Shown here: positions 8,124-17,565 of the stretch, piece by piece
Numbering within the stretch: the first letter of the stretch is position 1
Layout: each line of letters starts with the position of its first letter
Source: Alistipes sp.
GTDB lineage: Bacteria; Bacteroidota; Bacteroidia; Bacteroidales; Rikenellaceae
Assembly (NCBI GenBank): GCA_017936685.1
Contig: JAGBFA010000011.1
Span: 124,001-188,000 of the forward strand
Direction: 5' to 3'
Length of the DNA: 64,000 nucleotides
Translations under genes and position numbers: made by a program
Notes under the pieces: generated by a model
Databases searched by the model: none
The model's input: the letters and a program-made list of their open reading frames with translations, nothing else
What the model was told of the DNA's origin: nothing

Positions 8124-8163
8124 ATAGGTAAAGCTAAGGCGATCTGGTCTTAGCTTTGCCTAT
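8124..8163 (+). terminator. Hairpin after the HU/basic-protein unit
   Basis: Arms 8124-8138 and 8149-8163 pair over 15 positions with one G-U pair and a 10-base loop (core AAAGCTAAG/CTTAGCTTT). The U-run after it is weak, but the position between the small basic gene and rng fits a terminator. Confidence 0.7.
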
Positions 8164-8198
8164 TTATGATCGGTGCATTGTATCAAACAATTCGATTA

Positions 8199-9743
8199 AT
8201 GAACAGAGAATTAATTATCAATGTAAATCCAACCGAGATCTCTATCGCCCTGTGCGAGGACAAAGTGCTGGTCGAGCTCAACAAGGAGCAGGTGCAGACG
8301 GGCTTCGCAGTAGGTGACATCTATTTGGGAAAGGTGCGCAAGATAATGCCCGGACTCAACGCTGCATTCGTAAACATCGGTCACGAGAAGGACGCTTTCA
8401 TTCACTATCTCGATCTGGGCAACCAGTTCCTCTCGCTCAAACGCGTGGTGGCCAGCTATCAGCCGGGCAAACGCTCGATAAAGGTCGAGTCGATGAAGCT
8501 CGAAGAGAACATCGACAAGAACGGCAAGATAGGCTCGTACATAGAGGTGGGGCAGACCATCATGGTGCAGATCGCCAAGGAGGCCATTTCGACCAAGGGA
8601 CCGCGTCTTACGGCCGACATATCGCTTGCAGGCCGCAATGTGGTGCTGGTGCCGTTCTCGTCTAAGGTGTTCATCTCGCAGAAGATACGTTCGAACGAGG
8701 CGAAGAAACGACTTAAAAAGGTGGCGGCCGCCGTGCTGCCCAAGAACTTCGGTGTCATAATCCGTACGGCTGCGGCCGAGGCCAAGGACGCCGATATCGA
8801 ACAGGACATACTCTCTCTTATCGAGAGATGGAACAAGACTTTGGCTGCGATTCGCAAGAACCAGGCTCCGGCACTGCTGATGAGCGAGATGAACCGCGCC
8901 AATACCATCATTCGCGACTCGTTGAACGATACGTTCTCGCAGATCACGGTCAACGACGAGGCGATGTACAACGAGATACGCAACTATGTGAAGGTTATCG
9001 AGCCGAAGATGGAACGTCTCGTGAAGCTCTACAAAGGCCAGGTTCCGATATTCGATAACTTCGACGTATCCAAACAGATAAAGTCGTTATTCGCCAAATA
9101 CGTGTCGCTACGCCGCGGTGCCTATCTCATCATCGAGCACACGGAGGCCATGCACGTGATAGATGTCAACTCGGGCAACCGCACCAAGGCCGAGGACAAC
9201 CAGGAGCAGACCGCGCTGGAAGTCAACCTCGCCGCCGCCAAGGAGATAGCGCGTCAGCTGCGTCTGCGCGACATGGGCGGCATCGTCATAGTCGACTTCA
9301 TCGACATGCACAAGGCGCAGAGCCGCCAGATGCTGCACGAGGAGATGACCCGCATGATGGCCACCGACAAGGCCAAGCACACGATCCTTCCGCTGACCAA
9401 GTTCGGGCTGATGCAGATCACGCGCCAGAGGGTGCGTCCGGTGGCCGTACAGGAGACCACGGACGTATGCCCCACGTGTCACGGTACGGGTCGCGTCGAG
9501 CCTACGATCCTGCTCGAAAAGAAGATAGAGAACCAGATACAGCTGCTGGCGTGCGAACGCCATGTGAAGTATATCAACCTCAGGGTCAGCCCATACGTGG
9601 CATCGTATGTCTGCCACGGGCTGTGGTCGCTGCGCCGGCGTTGGAGTTACAAGTACAAAACCAGAATCAAGGTCACTGCCGACCAGAGCGTGGGCATGAT
9701 CGATGTGAACTACCTCAACGAGAAGGGTTCGTCGCTGTTGTAG
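8199..9743 (+). CDS. rng: Ribonuclease G/E family endoribonuclease
   Basis: A 514-residue RNase G/E catalytic protein that processes rRNA and mRNA 5' ends. I chose the ATG at 8199 (MNRELIINVNPTEISIAL) over an in-frame ATG at 8166 because it gives the family N-terminus and the earlier one runs into the upstream hairpin. The S1 domain is VGDIYLGKVRKIMPGLNAAFVNIG. Catalytic Asp residues lie in HVIDVNSGN (near 321) and GGIVIVDFIDM (near 366). The zinc-link pair is CPTCHGTGR (near 424). It lacks the long C-terminal scaffold of E. coli RNase E, so it is RNase G-like. mfd follows after 34 bases. Confidence 0.95.
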   Translation: MNRELIINVNPTEISIALCEDKVLVELNKEQVQTGFAVGDIYLGKVRKIMPGLNAAFVNIGHEKDAFIHYLDLGNQFLSLKRVVASYQPGKRSIKVESMKLEENIDKNGKIGSYIEVGQTIMVQIAKEAISTKGPRLTADISLAGRNVVLVPFSSKVFISQKIRSNEAKKRLKKVAAAVLPKNFGVIIRTAAAEAKDADIEQDILSLIERWNKTLAAIRKNQAPALLMSEMNRANTIIRDSLNDTFSQITVNDEAMYNEIRNYVKVIEPKMERLVKLYKGQVPIFDNFDVSKQIKSLFAKYVSLRRGAYLIIEHTEAMHVIDVNSGNRTKAEDNQEQTALEVNLAAAKEIARQLRLRDMGGIVIVDFIDMHKAQSRQMLHEEMTRMMATDKAKHTILPLTKFGLMQITRQRVRPVAVQETTDVCPTCHGTGRVEPTILLEKKIENQIQLLACERHVKYINLRVSPYVASYVCHGLWSLRRRWSYKYKTRIKVTADQSVGMIDVNYLNEKGSSLL

Positions 9744-9777
9744 CAGCCCCTGCCCGGGGAGGTAAAACCGACGGATT

Positions 9778-12700
9778 ATGAGTGACATACTGCATCTTGC
9801 CGAAGGCTCGCCGAAGCTCACGCAGATCGTCGAACAGTTAAGCCGACAAAGCTCCACCGTCCATCTCTCGCAGATGGTCGGCGGGGCTTTTTCGCTCTAT
9901 GCGGCCGCAGCCGTCGCCAAGGCGGGCGGCGTGCATCTGTTCGTGGCCGACGACCGCGACGCGGCGGCCTATCTGGCCAACGACTTCTACGCGCTGCTCG
10001 ACGAAAGCTGCGTCTACTTCTTCCCTTCGGCCTACAAACGCTCGATCACCTATTCGCAGCAGGACGCGCAGGGCGTGGTGCAGCGCACGGCGGCCTTGAC
10101 GGCCGTGAGGAATTTCGGGCAGGGCTACATCGTGCTGTGCACCTATCCCGAGGCTCTGGCCGAGACGGTGGCCGATCGCGGGCAGCTGCGCGAGCAGACC
10201 ATGCGTCTGAGCGTGGGCGACAAAACGGATATCGGCAGCATCGTCGAGCGGCTCGAACAGATGGCCTTCGAGAAGGTGGAGTTCGTCTATCAGCCCGGCC
10301 AGTACTCCGTGCGCGGCGGCATAGTCGACATATTCTCATACGCCGAGTCGAAACCCTACCGTATAGATCTGTTCGGCGACGAGATCGACTCGCTGCGCCG
10401 CTTCGACATATCGAGCCAGCTGTCGGCCGAGCGTCCCGACAGCGTGGAGATCATACCCAACATGACCGAGTGCCAGGCCGAACGCGTCTCGCTGGCGCGC
10501 TTCGCCGGCGACGAGGCCACGGTGTGGTTCACCGATGCCGACATGGCACTCCGGCGCATCAACGACATACGGCGCAAACTGCTCGAACAGCTCGACGAAC
10601 CCTCCACGATCAACGACTTTCTCACCTCGCGCAACGCGCTGCTGTCGGACATGCAGCAGATGCGCGTTGCGGTGCGCAAGGACAATATCAAGGAGCGTCC
10701 GGCCACATGCACGGTCGAGCTGCACACCTCGCCGCAGCCGGCATTCAACAAGAACTTCGAGATGCTGGCCGACGACATCATTGCGCAGTCGCAGCGCGGA
10801 GTGAAGACATATATCCTATCGGAGAACAAGATGCAGTTGGAGCGGCTCGACAACATATTCCATCAGATAGGCCGCCGCGAGGTGCATTTCGGCTCCCTCC
10901 CGATCACGCTGCACGAGGGCTTCGTCGATAACGATCTGCGAGTGTGTCTCTACACCGACCACCAGATCTTCGACCGCTACCAGCGTTACCGCCTGCGCGG
11001 CGAGATCAAGCGCGACGAGCAGATGACCGTGGCCGAGCTGAACGCTCTGAAAGTGGGCGACTACGTGGTGCATATCGATCACGGCGTAGGCCGTTTCGGC
11101 GGACTTGTCAAGCTCAACGACAACGGCCGCGTGAAGGAGGCCATCAAGCTGATATACAAGGATAACGACATTCTGTTCGTCAACGTCCACGCCCTGCACC
11201 GCATAGCGCGATACAAGAGCGGCGAGGGCGAGCCGCCGAAGATCCACAAGCTGGGCGGAGGGGCATGGCAGAAGCTCAAGTCGGCCACCAAGAAGGCCGT
11301 CAAGGACATCTCGCGCGAGCTGATAGCCCTCTACGCCAAGCGCAAGGCCTCGAAGGGTTTTGCCTTCTCGCCGGACGGCTACCTGCAACAGGAGTTGGAG
11401 GCATCGTTCGTGTGGGAGGATACGCCCGACCAGCAGAGCGCGTCGGAGGCTGTCAAGCGCGACATGGAGTCGGACCAGCCGATGGACCGTCTGGTCTGTG
11501 GCGACGTGGGCTTCGGCAAGACCGAGGTGGCCATACGCGCAGCGTTCAAGGCCGCCGTCGACGGCAAGCAGACGGCGGTGCTGGTGCCCACGACCATACT
11601 CGCACTGCAACACTACCGCTCCTTCTCGGAGCGGCTGAAAGACCTGCCCGTCAAGGTGGAGTATCTCAACCGCTCCAAGTCGGCCAAGCAGACGCGGCAG
11701 ATCATCGAGGATCTGGCCGCAGGCAAGATCGACATCATCATCGGTACGCACAAGATACTGGGCAAGCAGGTGAAGTTCCACGACCTGGGACTGCTGATCA
11801 TCGACGAGGAGCAGAAGTTCGGCGTGGCGGCCAAGGAGAAGCTGACGCAGCTGTCGGTAAGCATCGACACGCTCACGCTCACGGCCACGCCCATACCGCG
11901 CACGCTGCAATTCTCGCTCATGGGCTCGCGCGATCTGTCGATCATATCCACCCCGCCGCCCAACCGTCAGCCCATAGTCACCGAGTCGCACGTCTTCTCG
12001 GAGGAGATCATACGCGATGCCGTCGAGGAGGAGCTGTCGCGCGGCGGACAGGTATATTTCGTCCACAACCGCGTCGACGATCTTGCGAAGGTGGAGGCCA
12101 TGCTGCGCCGCGTATGTCCCAAGGCGCGCATAGGCGTGGGACACGGACAGATGCCGTCCGAAGAGCTGGAACGGCTTATCATGGACTTCATCTACGGCGA
12201 GTTCGACGTGCTGCTGTCGACCACCATCGTCGAGAACGGCATCGATGTGCCCAATGCCAACACCATCATCATCGACAACGCGCAGATGTTCGGTCTGAGC
12301 GACCTGCACCAGCTGCGCGGCCGCGTGGGACGCTCCGACCGCAAGGCATACTGCTATCTGATCACGCCGCCCGACGAGTTCTTAGGCAGCGACGCGCGCC
12401 GTCGTCTGCGTGCCATCGAGGAGTTTTCAGATCTGGGTTCGGGCTTCAACATAGCCATGCAGGACCTGGATATACGCGGTGCGGGCAACCTGTTGGGTGC
12501 CGAGCAGAGCGGCTTCATCGCCGACATCGGCATAGAGACCTACCAGAAGATCATGCAGCAGGCCATCTCGGAGCTGCGCTCGGAGGGTCTCGACGTGTCG
12601 GGACTGACGCAGGCCGAGAACGATGCCATGCAGAGCGTGGGCTTCGTCGACGACGCCACCATCGAGATCGACGTGGACGCTTCGCTGCCCGACAGTTACG

Positions 12701-13092
12701 TGCACTCGCAGTCGGAGAAGCTCCGGTTGTACCGCGAGCTGGATTCGTTGCAGAGCGAGGAGCAGCTCGCGGCCTTCGCCTCGCGTCTGGAAGACCGCTT
12801 CGGCGAGCTGCCCGAGGCCACCGTGGAGCTGATGAATGTGGTGCGCTTGCGCCGCGAGGCCGTGCGTCTGGGCATGGAGCGGGTCAAGGTCAAGAACGGT
12901 CTTATGATCGTGTGGTTCGTCGGCGACGACTCGTCGCCCTACTACAAGAGCGATACGTTCATGAACCTGCTGCGCAAGGTGATGGCCGACGGCGACCGTT
13001 TTGTGGTAAAGCAGCACAATAATCGACTGGCCATGACCGTTAGAAGGGTACGTAACATAGCCGAAGGAATCGAGGTGCTCCGCTCGCTTTGA
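9778..13092 (+). CDS. mfd: Transcription-repair coupling factor Mfd
   Basis: A 1104-residue Mfd, the ATP-dependent translocase that removes RNA polymerase stalled at DNA lesions and recruits UvrA. The UvrB-like N-terminal module contains EKVEFVYQPGQYSVRGGIVDIFSY. The CarD-like polymerase-binding domain starts near residue 420 (VGDYVVHIDHGVGRFGG). The RecG-like helicase has Walker A GDVGFGKTE near residue 575, a DEEQ box (IIDEEQKFGV), TATPIPRTLQ, and motif V/VI segments ENGIDVPNANTI and QLRGRVGRSD. The C-terminal regulatory domain is present. Length is typical. It lies between rng and coaX with gaps of 34 and 26 bases, suggesting one transcript. Confidence 0.98.
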   Translation: MSDILHLAEGSPKLTQIVEQLSRQSSTVHLSQMVGGAFSLYAAAAVAKAGGVHLFVADDRDAAAYLANDFYALLDESCVYFFPSAYKRSITYSQQDAQGVVQRTAALTAVRNFGQGYIVLCTYPEALAETVADRGQLREQTMRLSVGDKTDIGSIVERLEQMAFEKVEFVYQPGQYSVRGGIVDIFSYAESKPYRIDLFGDEIDSLRRFDISSQLSAERPDSVEIIPNMTECQAERVSLARFAGDEATVWFTDADMALRRINDIRRKLLEQLDEPSTINDFLTSRNALLSDMQQMRVAVRKDNIKERPATCTVELHTSPQPAFNKNFEMLADDIIAQSQRGVKTYILSENKMQLERLDNIFHQIGRREVHFGSLPITLHEGFVDNDLRVCLYTDHQIFDRYQRYRLRGEIKRDEQMTVAELNALKVGDYVVHIDHGVGRFGGLVKLNDNGRVKEAIKLIYKDNDILFVNVHALHRIARYKSGEGEPPKIHKLGGGAWQKLKSATKKAVKDISRELIALYAKRKASKGFAFSPDGYLQQELEASFVWEDTPDQQSASEAVKRDMESDQPMDRLVCGDVGFGKTEVAIRAAFKAAVDGKQTAVLVPTTILALQHYRSFSERLKDLPVKVEYLNRSKSAKQTRQIIEDLAAGKIDIIIGTHKILGKQVKFHDLGLLIIDEEQKFGVAAKEKLTQLSVSIDTLTLTATPIPRTLQFSLMGSRDLSIISTPPPNRQPIVTESHVFSEEIIRDAVEEELSRGGQVYFVHNRVDDLAKVEAMLRRVCPKARIGVGHGQMPSEELERLIMDFIYGEFDVLLSTTIVENGIDVPNANTIIIDNAQMFGLSDLHQLRGRVGRSDRKAYCYLITPPDEFLGSDARRRLRAIEEFSDLGSGFNIAMQDLDIRGAGNLLGAEQSGFIADIGIETYQKIMQQAISELRSEGLDVSGLTQAENDAMQSVGFVDDATIEIDVDASLPDSYVHSQSEKLRLYRELDSLQSEEQLAAFASRLEDRFGELPEATVELMNVVRLRREAVRLGMERVKVKNGLMIVWFVGDDSSPYYKSDTFMNLLRKVMADGDRFVVKQHNNRLAMTVRRVRNIAEGIEVLRSL

Positions 13093-13118
13093 TCGTCGGC
13101 CTTATCGTTTTGACACAC

Positions 13119-13853
13119 ATGAATCTTATAATAGATATAGGCAATACGCGAGTGAAGACGGCCGTCATGCAGGACGGAAGCGTGGTCGCGCAGCACTCGG
13201 TCGAGAGGCTCGATTGGCGGTGGCTCGATCAGCTGATCGACCGCTACGGCGACATCGCGCAGGCCATCGTATGCTCCACGCGCGAAGATGCCACGCCGCT
13301 TGCCGAGCATCTGCGACGGCGGCTGCCGACGGTGGTCGACTTCCGTCCGGCGGTTACCCCCACGCCGCTTGCCAATCACTATGCCACGCCCGAGACGCTG
13401 GGTGCCGACCGTCTCGCCGCAGCCGTAGGTGCCGCTGCGACATATCCGGGCAGGGACCTTTTGATCGTCGACTTCGGCACGGCCATCACGGTCGATCTCG
13501 TCGAGGGCGGAGCCTACAAGGGCGGCAATATATCGCCCGGCGTGAAGATGCGCTTCCGCGCGCTGCACGACTATACGGCGCGTCTGCCTCTGGCCGATGC
13601 AACCGATCATCAGATGCGGCTCGGCGACACGACACTCTCGGCCATCGAGCAGGGCGTGATGCAGGGCGTGACGAACGAAATCGAGGGTTACATGAGGGCG
13701 TTTTCCGAAAAAAATGATAAAATATCGACTATTTTTACGGGTGGAGACGCGAAATACTTTGTAAAGAGAATTAAAAATGCGATATTTGCAGACTGTGAGC
13801 TGGTGGTTTGCGGATTGAACAGAATTTTGGACTACAATGCTGATAAAGATTAA
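13119..13853 (+). CDS. coaX: Type III pantothenate kinase
   Basis: A 244-residue CoaX, first step of coenzyme A synthesis (pantothenate to 4'-phosphopantothenate). I used the ATG at 13119 because it gives the ASKHA phosphate-1 motif at the N-terminus (MNLIIDIGNTRVKTAV, D6); an in-frame ATG 30 bases earlier adds an unsupported extension. The GADR motif (ETLGADRLAAAVGA) and the phosphate-2 strand LLIVDFGTAITVDLVEGGAYKGG are intact. The frame runs 17 bases into the next gene, so expression is coupled with the outer-membrane protein. The 3' part of the gene is more AT-rich than the rest. Confidence 0.95.
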   Translation: MNLIIDIGNTRVKTAVMQDGSVVAQHSVERLDWRWLDQLIDRYGDIAQAIVCSTREDATPLAEHLRRRLPTVVDFRPAVTPTPLANHYATPETLGADRLAAAVGAAATYPGRDLLIVDFGTAITVDLVEGGAYKGGNISPGVKMRFRALHDYTARLPLADATDHQMRLGDTTLSAIEQGVMQGVTNEIEGYMRAFSEKNDKISTIFTGGDAKYFVKRIKNAIFADCELVVCGLNRILDYNADKD

Positions 13854-15234
13854 ACCCATACGAGCCATTGCCGTGGCAATGCTGATGCTGCCTGCGACGC
13901 TGTTCGCACAGACGAGCAGCATCAATGCCTATTCACCCTATTCGATGTACGGACCGGGTGAGCTGGCAACACCCGGAAACGTGGCCATGCGATCGATGGG
14001 CGGCGTGGGCTTGGGTCTGCGCAACACCGGACAGATCAATATGTTGAATCCTGCCTCGCTGAGCGTGGCTCCGTCCAAGACTTTCCTTTTGGATTTCAGC
14101 CTCGACGGCACCCATTTCCGCAATACGCAGCAGAAATACGCCGACGACGGCTCGCCGCTCCGCACAGCCAAGACGGCCTATAATACGGTCAACTTCCACA
14201 ACTTCGCCATAGCCTTCCCGCTGGCGCGAGGCTGGGGTATGGCACTCAGCGTATCGCCTTACAGCAGCGTGGGATATAAGGTGAAGACCACCGAGAGCAA
14301 CGAGGAGATATGGGCCGACGTGGGACGCGTGGTGTACGGCTACGACGGCGACGGCGACATCTCGGAGGTTAAGCTGAGCATAGGCTGGGAGCCTGTGCGC
14401 AACCTCTCTATCGGCGTTGCCGCCAAATACTATTGGGGCAACATCGAGCGCAACTATACGGCCACGGCCGTCAACGTCATCACCGGCAGCGGCGAATATG
14501 CCTCGACGGTGGGCGTGGACAAGTATCAGGTGTCGAACTTCAAGTTCCAGTTCGGTTTGCAGTGGAACGCCATTCTCAACAGCAAACGCATATTGACCAT
14601 CGGTGCCACATACGATCTGGGAGGCAAGCTCAATCCCGACAAGACGAGCTACGTCTCGACCAACAACCTGTTCGACACGCTGAACAAGTTTCCCATACGC
14701 AACCGCATCGATGCCGTGGAGCTGCGTCTGCCGCATCAGGTGGGCGTAGGCGTCTACTACCAGGATCGTCAGATAGCGTGGGGTGCCGACTACTTTTACA
14801 GCCGCTGGGGCAGCAGCAACAGCCACTACGACGAGGGGCTGTCGGGCAGCTCGATGAAGGTGGCCTATAACGATACGCATACCATAAAGGTGGGCTTCGC
14901 CATAACCCCGCGTGCCATGGACGCGCGCAACTATCTCAACCGCATGACATATCGTGTGGGTGCGCGCGTGGGCAACTACTACCAGACATTCGCCGGCGAG
15001 CGCGTCGACTGCTATGCCGTTACGGTCGGTCTGGGCTTTCCCGTCCGTCTGTGGGGTTCGTCGTCGATCAACCTCGGTTTCGAGTTCGGTGCCACGAAGG
15101 CTCCCGACTCGGCTATGATCGATGCCCGCCGTGTGGGATTGGTCAACCAAAAATATTTCAAACTGTCGTTGGGACTCAACCTGTTCAGCAGCGATACTTC
15201 GGACTACTGGTTCCTGCGTCAGAAGTATGATTAG
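13837..15234 (+). CDS. Outer-membrane beta-barrel protein
   Basis: A 465-residue protein with a signal peptide ending at LFAQ (about residue 25) and a mature part rich in alternating aromatic/polar strands, as in FadL/OmpP1-like barrels. Features include an N-terminal SMYGPGELATPGNVAMRSMGGVGLG segment followed by NPASL, and a late run of paired strands. It ends in an aromatic-rich segment (DYWFLRQKYD). In Bacteroidota a similar barrel often sits between coaX and a TPR protein. Its role is unestablished; transport of a hydrophobic ligand is only inferred. It overlaps coaX by 17 bases and precedes the TPR gene by 44. Confidence 0.8.
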   Translation: MLIKIKPIRAIAVAMLMLPATLFAQTSSINAYSPYSMYGPGELATPGNVAMRSMGGVGLGLRNTGQINMLNPASLSVAPSKTFLLDFSLDGTHFRNTQQKYADDGSPLRTAKTAYNTVNFHNFAIAFPLARGWGMALSVSPYSSVGYKVKTTESNEEIWADVGRVVYGYDGDGDISEVKLSIGWEPVRNLSIGVAAKYYWGNIERNYTATAVNVITGSGEYASTVGVDKYQVSNFKFQFGLQWNAILNSKRILTIGATYDLGGKLNPDKTSYVSTNNLFDTLNKFPIRNRIDAVELRLPHQVGVGVYYQDRQIAWGADYFYSRWGSSNSHYDEGLSGSSMKVAYNDTHTIKVGFAITPRAMDARNYLNRMTYRVGARVGNYYQTFAGERVDCYAVTVGLGFPVRLWGSSSINLGFEFGATKAPDSAMIDARRVGLVNQKYFKLSLGLNLFSSDTSDYWFLRQKYD

Positions 15235-15278
15235 GCAATATCCGTGAAAGAACTGTAAAAATCGCAAATAAAACCAAG

Positions 15279-16625
15279 ATGAAAAAGATTGCAACTATTT
15301 TAATGGTAACGGCGGCTGCCGTGGCGGGGCACAAGGCCATGGCGCAGCTCGATCTGTCAGATCCGAAGTTCGCTGTGTGGGGCGAGACTGTGGAGGAGCG
15401 TCAGTCTAATCTCGGCGCAAGCAACTATCTGAAAGAGGCGTTGGACAGCAAGGACTATGACTCTGCAACCACCTATTTGCAGCAGCTTCTGAACAACTGT
15501 CCGGCTGCTCAGCAGCAGACCTTCGCCCGCGGTGTGACCCTCTACAAGAACAAGGCCGCACGCGCCAAGAGCCTGGCTCAGAAGAACACCTACATCGACT
15601 CGATCATGATGCTCTACGACATGCGCATTCAGTATTTCGGCGATCACCCCAAGAACGGCCGCGACTATATCCTCGACATGAAGGCGCGCGACATGCTCAA
15701 ATACCGTGAGTCGGATCGCGAGGCTCTGCGCGCATCTCTGAAAGAGGCTATCGATGCAGCTATCGCCTCGGGCAAGATCAATCTCGATATTGTTGCCATC
15801 TACTATAAGAACCTCTGCGAGGATTTCAACTACGACGACAACGTTACGGCCGACATGATCCTCGACGAGTACGAGCGTCTGTCGCCGCTGTTTGCCGAGG
15901 TATCGGCCGACGACGAGCAGTATAAGGATACGTTCGAGACCAGCTTCGGCATGAGCGGTGCCGCCAGCTGCGAGAATCTCGAAGCCCTCTTCTCGAAGAA
16001 GCTGGCCGATGCGCCCGACGACGAGAAGCTGCTGGGTCAGGCAGTCTCGCTGATGTCGCGCGCCAACTGTTCGAGCGATTTCTTCTTCAACATCACCGAG
16101 AAGTACTACACTATAAAGCCTTCGTCGGATACGGCGTTGTTCCTTGCCCAGGGTTTCCAGAACAAGGGCGAGTCGGAGAAGGCGTTGAAGTATCTGCGCG
16201 AGGCGTTGGCCGTTGAGACCAATCCTGTGGAGAAGGAGCGGCTCTATGTGCGCATCGGTCTTATCGAGATCGGCGACAAGCACTATTCGGCCGCAGCCGA
16301 GGCTGCACGCCAGGTGCGCGGTATCAACCCCGACAACGGTTACGCATATTTCATTCTCGGCCAGTGCTACGCTTCGTCGCCCTGCGAGGACAAGTTGGGC
16401 GGAGCATCGGTCTACTGGGCTGCATACGACGCCATGAGTCAGGCCGCTTCGCTGTTGAAGGACGAGCCCGAGACGCAGAAGGCCGCTCAGCAGATGATGA
16501 ACGCTTACCGTGCGGCATTCCCCGTGCAGGAGACCTGCTTCTTCGCCGATCTGACGGCGGGTTCGCGCTATACGGTGCAGTGTGGTCTGGCATCGGGTCA
16601 GGTGACCACGGTGCGTTACCGCTAA
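15279..16625 (+). CDS. Secreted/periplasmic TPR-repeat protein
   Basis: A 448-residue protein with a signal peptide (MKKIATILMVTAAAVAGHKAMAQ). The mature part is a series of helix pairs. The clearest TPR-like repeats lie near residues 280-340 (ALFLAQGFQNKGESEKALKYLREAL, then RLYVRIGLIEIGDKHYSAAAEAARQVRG, then GYAYFILGQCYASS). TPR domains act as protein-protein scaffolds. Its place between a barrel protein and an LptC-like protein suggests an envelope assembly role, which is inference. Codon use is milder than in its neighbours, consistent with strong expression. Confidence 0.8.
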   Translation: MKKIATILMVTAAAVAGHKAMAQLDLSDPKFAVWGETVEERQSNLGASNYLKEALDSKDYDSATTYLQQLLNNCPAAQQQTFARGVTLYKNKAARAKSLAQKNTYIDSIMMLYDMRIQYFGDHPKNGRDYILDMKARDMLKYRESDREALRASLKEAIDAAIASGKINLDIVAIYYKNLCEDFNYDDNVTADMILDEYERLSPLFAEVSADDEQYKDTFETSFGMSGAASCENLEALFSKKLADAPDDEKLLGQAVSLMSRANCSSDFFFNITEKYYTIKPSSDTALFLAQGFQNKGESEKALKYLREALAVETNPVEKERLYVRIGLIEIGDKHYSAAAEAARQVRGINPDNGYAYFILGQCYASSPCEDKLGGASVYWAAYDAMSQAASLLKDEPETQKAAQQMMNAYRAAFPVQETCFFADLTAGSRYTVQCGLASGQVTTVRYR

Positions 16626-16653
16626 ACTCCGAAAGGTCGTATATCCGATAACC

Positions 16654-17553
16654 ATGTCATTGATTTCGACCGCACGATACGCTTTGGTAGCACTCTCTGT
16701 CGCAGGGAGTGCTACATTGCTATTCTCGTGCTCGAAGAAACCTTCCGACACGGTGTACGATCTGGAAACGCTCATGACCGAGTCGAGCGAGCATCGCACG
16801 GTGATAATGTCGGAGAACGGACGCGTGTCGTATGAGTTCTCCACGCCGCTTGTCGAGGGCTACGGCATGGCGGCCAATCCCTATCGCGAGTTCCGCCGCG
16901 GGGTGGCCATCAAGACCTTTACCTCCGACACGCTGCCGCTGGTCGATGCCACGCTGCGTGCCAACTATGCCATATACTACGAGAATCAGAAGCTGTGGGA
17001 GGCCAAGGGCAATGTTGTCATATATAAGTATAACCGCAACGAGGGCGATACGGCGGTGGTCAGCCGCACGGAGGTCTACACGCAGCAGCTGTTCTGGAAT
17101 GCCAAGACGCAGCAGATCTACTCCAACGTCGACACGAAGGTGCTGCAAAGCGACGGCTGGCACTTCGGCGTGGGATTCGATGCCGACGAGTCGCTGAAAA
17201 ACATACACTTCCGCAAGTATAGCAGCGAGATGGAGTTCGACATGGGCGATGACGGCGCGGACAATACGGCCGCATCTGACGATGCCGGCGGCAAGACGGT
17301 AAAACCCGCCGCACCGCAGCCGCGCCGCGACGACGGCAATGCGGAGCGGAAGCCTGCACCCGCCGTAGTCCCGAAAAAGAGCGATGAACGCAATACGCCG
17401 CAATCGATAAGCGGCGGCGGCCGCTCCATCATGCAGCAGGCCAGACAGGCCTCGTCGCAGAGACAGCAGACGTTGGGTGCGGACGACGACCGTTCGGTGC
17501 AGCGGCAGTCGATAGGCAACGCCGAGCCTCGGCGACAAACGGTTGAACAATAA
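16654..17553 (+). CDS. lptC: LptC-like lipoprotein with long disordered tail
   Basis: A 299-residue protein. An N-terminal lipobox-like segment (SATLLFSCSKKP, Cys near 26) is followed by a single beta-jellyroll-type domain of ~150 residues matching the LptC/OstA pattern (MTESSEHRTVIMSENGRVSYEFSTPLVEGYG ... AIYYENQKLWEAKGNVVIYK). LptC links the inner-membrane LptBFG transporter to LptA in lipopolysaccharide export. The C-terminal ~110 residues are Pro/Ala/Arg/Gln-rich and disordered, unlike the short E. coli protein. Anchoring by lipid instead of a transmembrane helix is another difference. It starts 28 bases after the TPR gene. Confidence 0.8.
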   Translation: MSLISTARYALVALSVAGSATLLFSCSKKPSDTVYDLETLMTESSEHRTVIMSENGRVSYEFSTPLVEGYGMAANPYREFRRGVAIKTFTSDTLPLVDATLRANYAIYYENQKLWEAKGNVVIYKYNRNEGDTAVVSRTEVYTQQLFWNAKTQQIYSNVDTKVLQSDGWHFGVGFDADESLKNIHFRKYSSEMEFDMGDDGADNTAASDDAGGKTVKPAAPQPRRDDGNAERKPAPAVVPKKSDERNTPQSISGGGRSIMQQARQASSQRQQTLGADDDRSVQRQSIGNAEPRRQTVEQ

Positions 17554-17565
17554 CCACCATAGATC

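Noticed and set aside
10816..12309. 497-codon minus-strand frame inside mfd
   Set aside because: It is antisense to intact helicase motifs of mfd and shows no family features.
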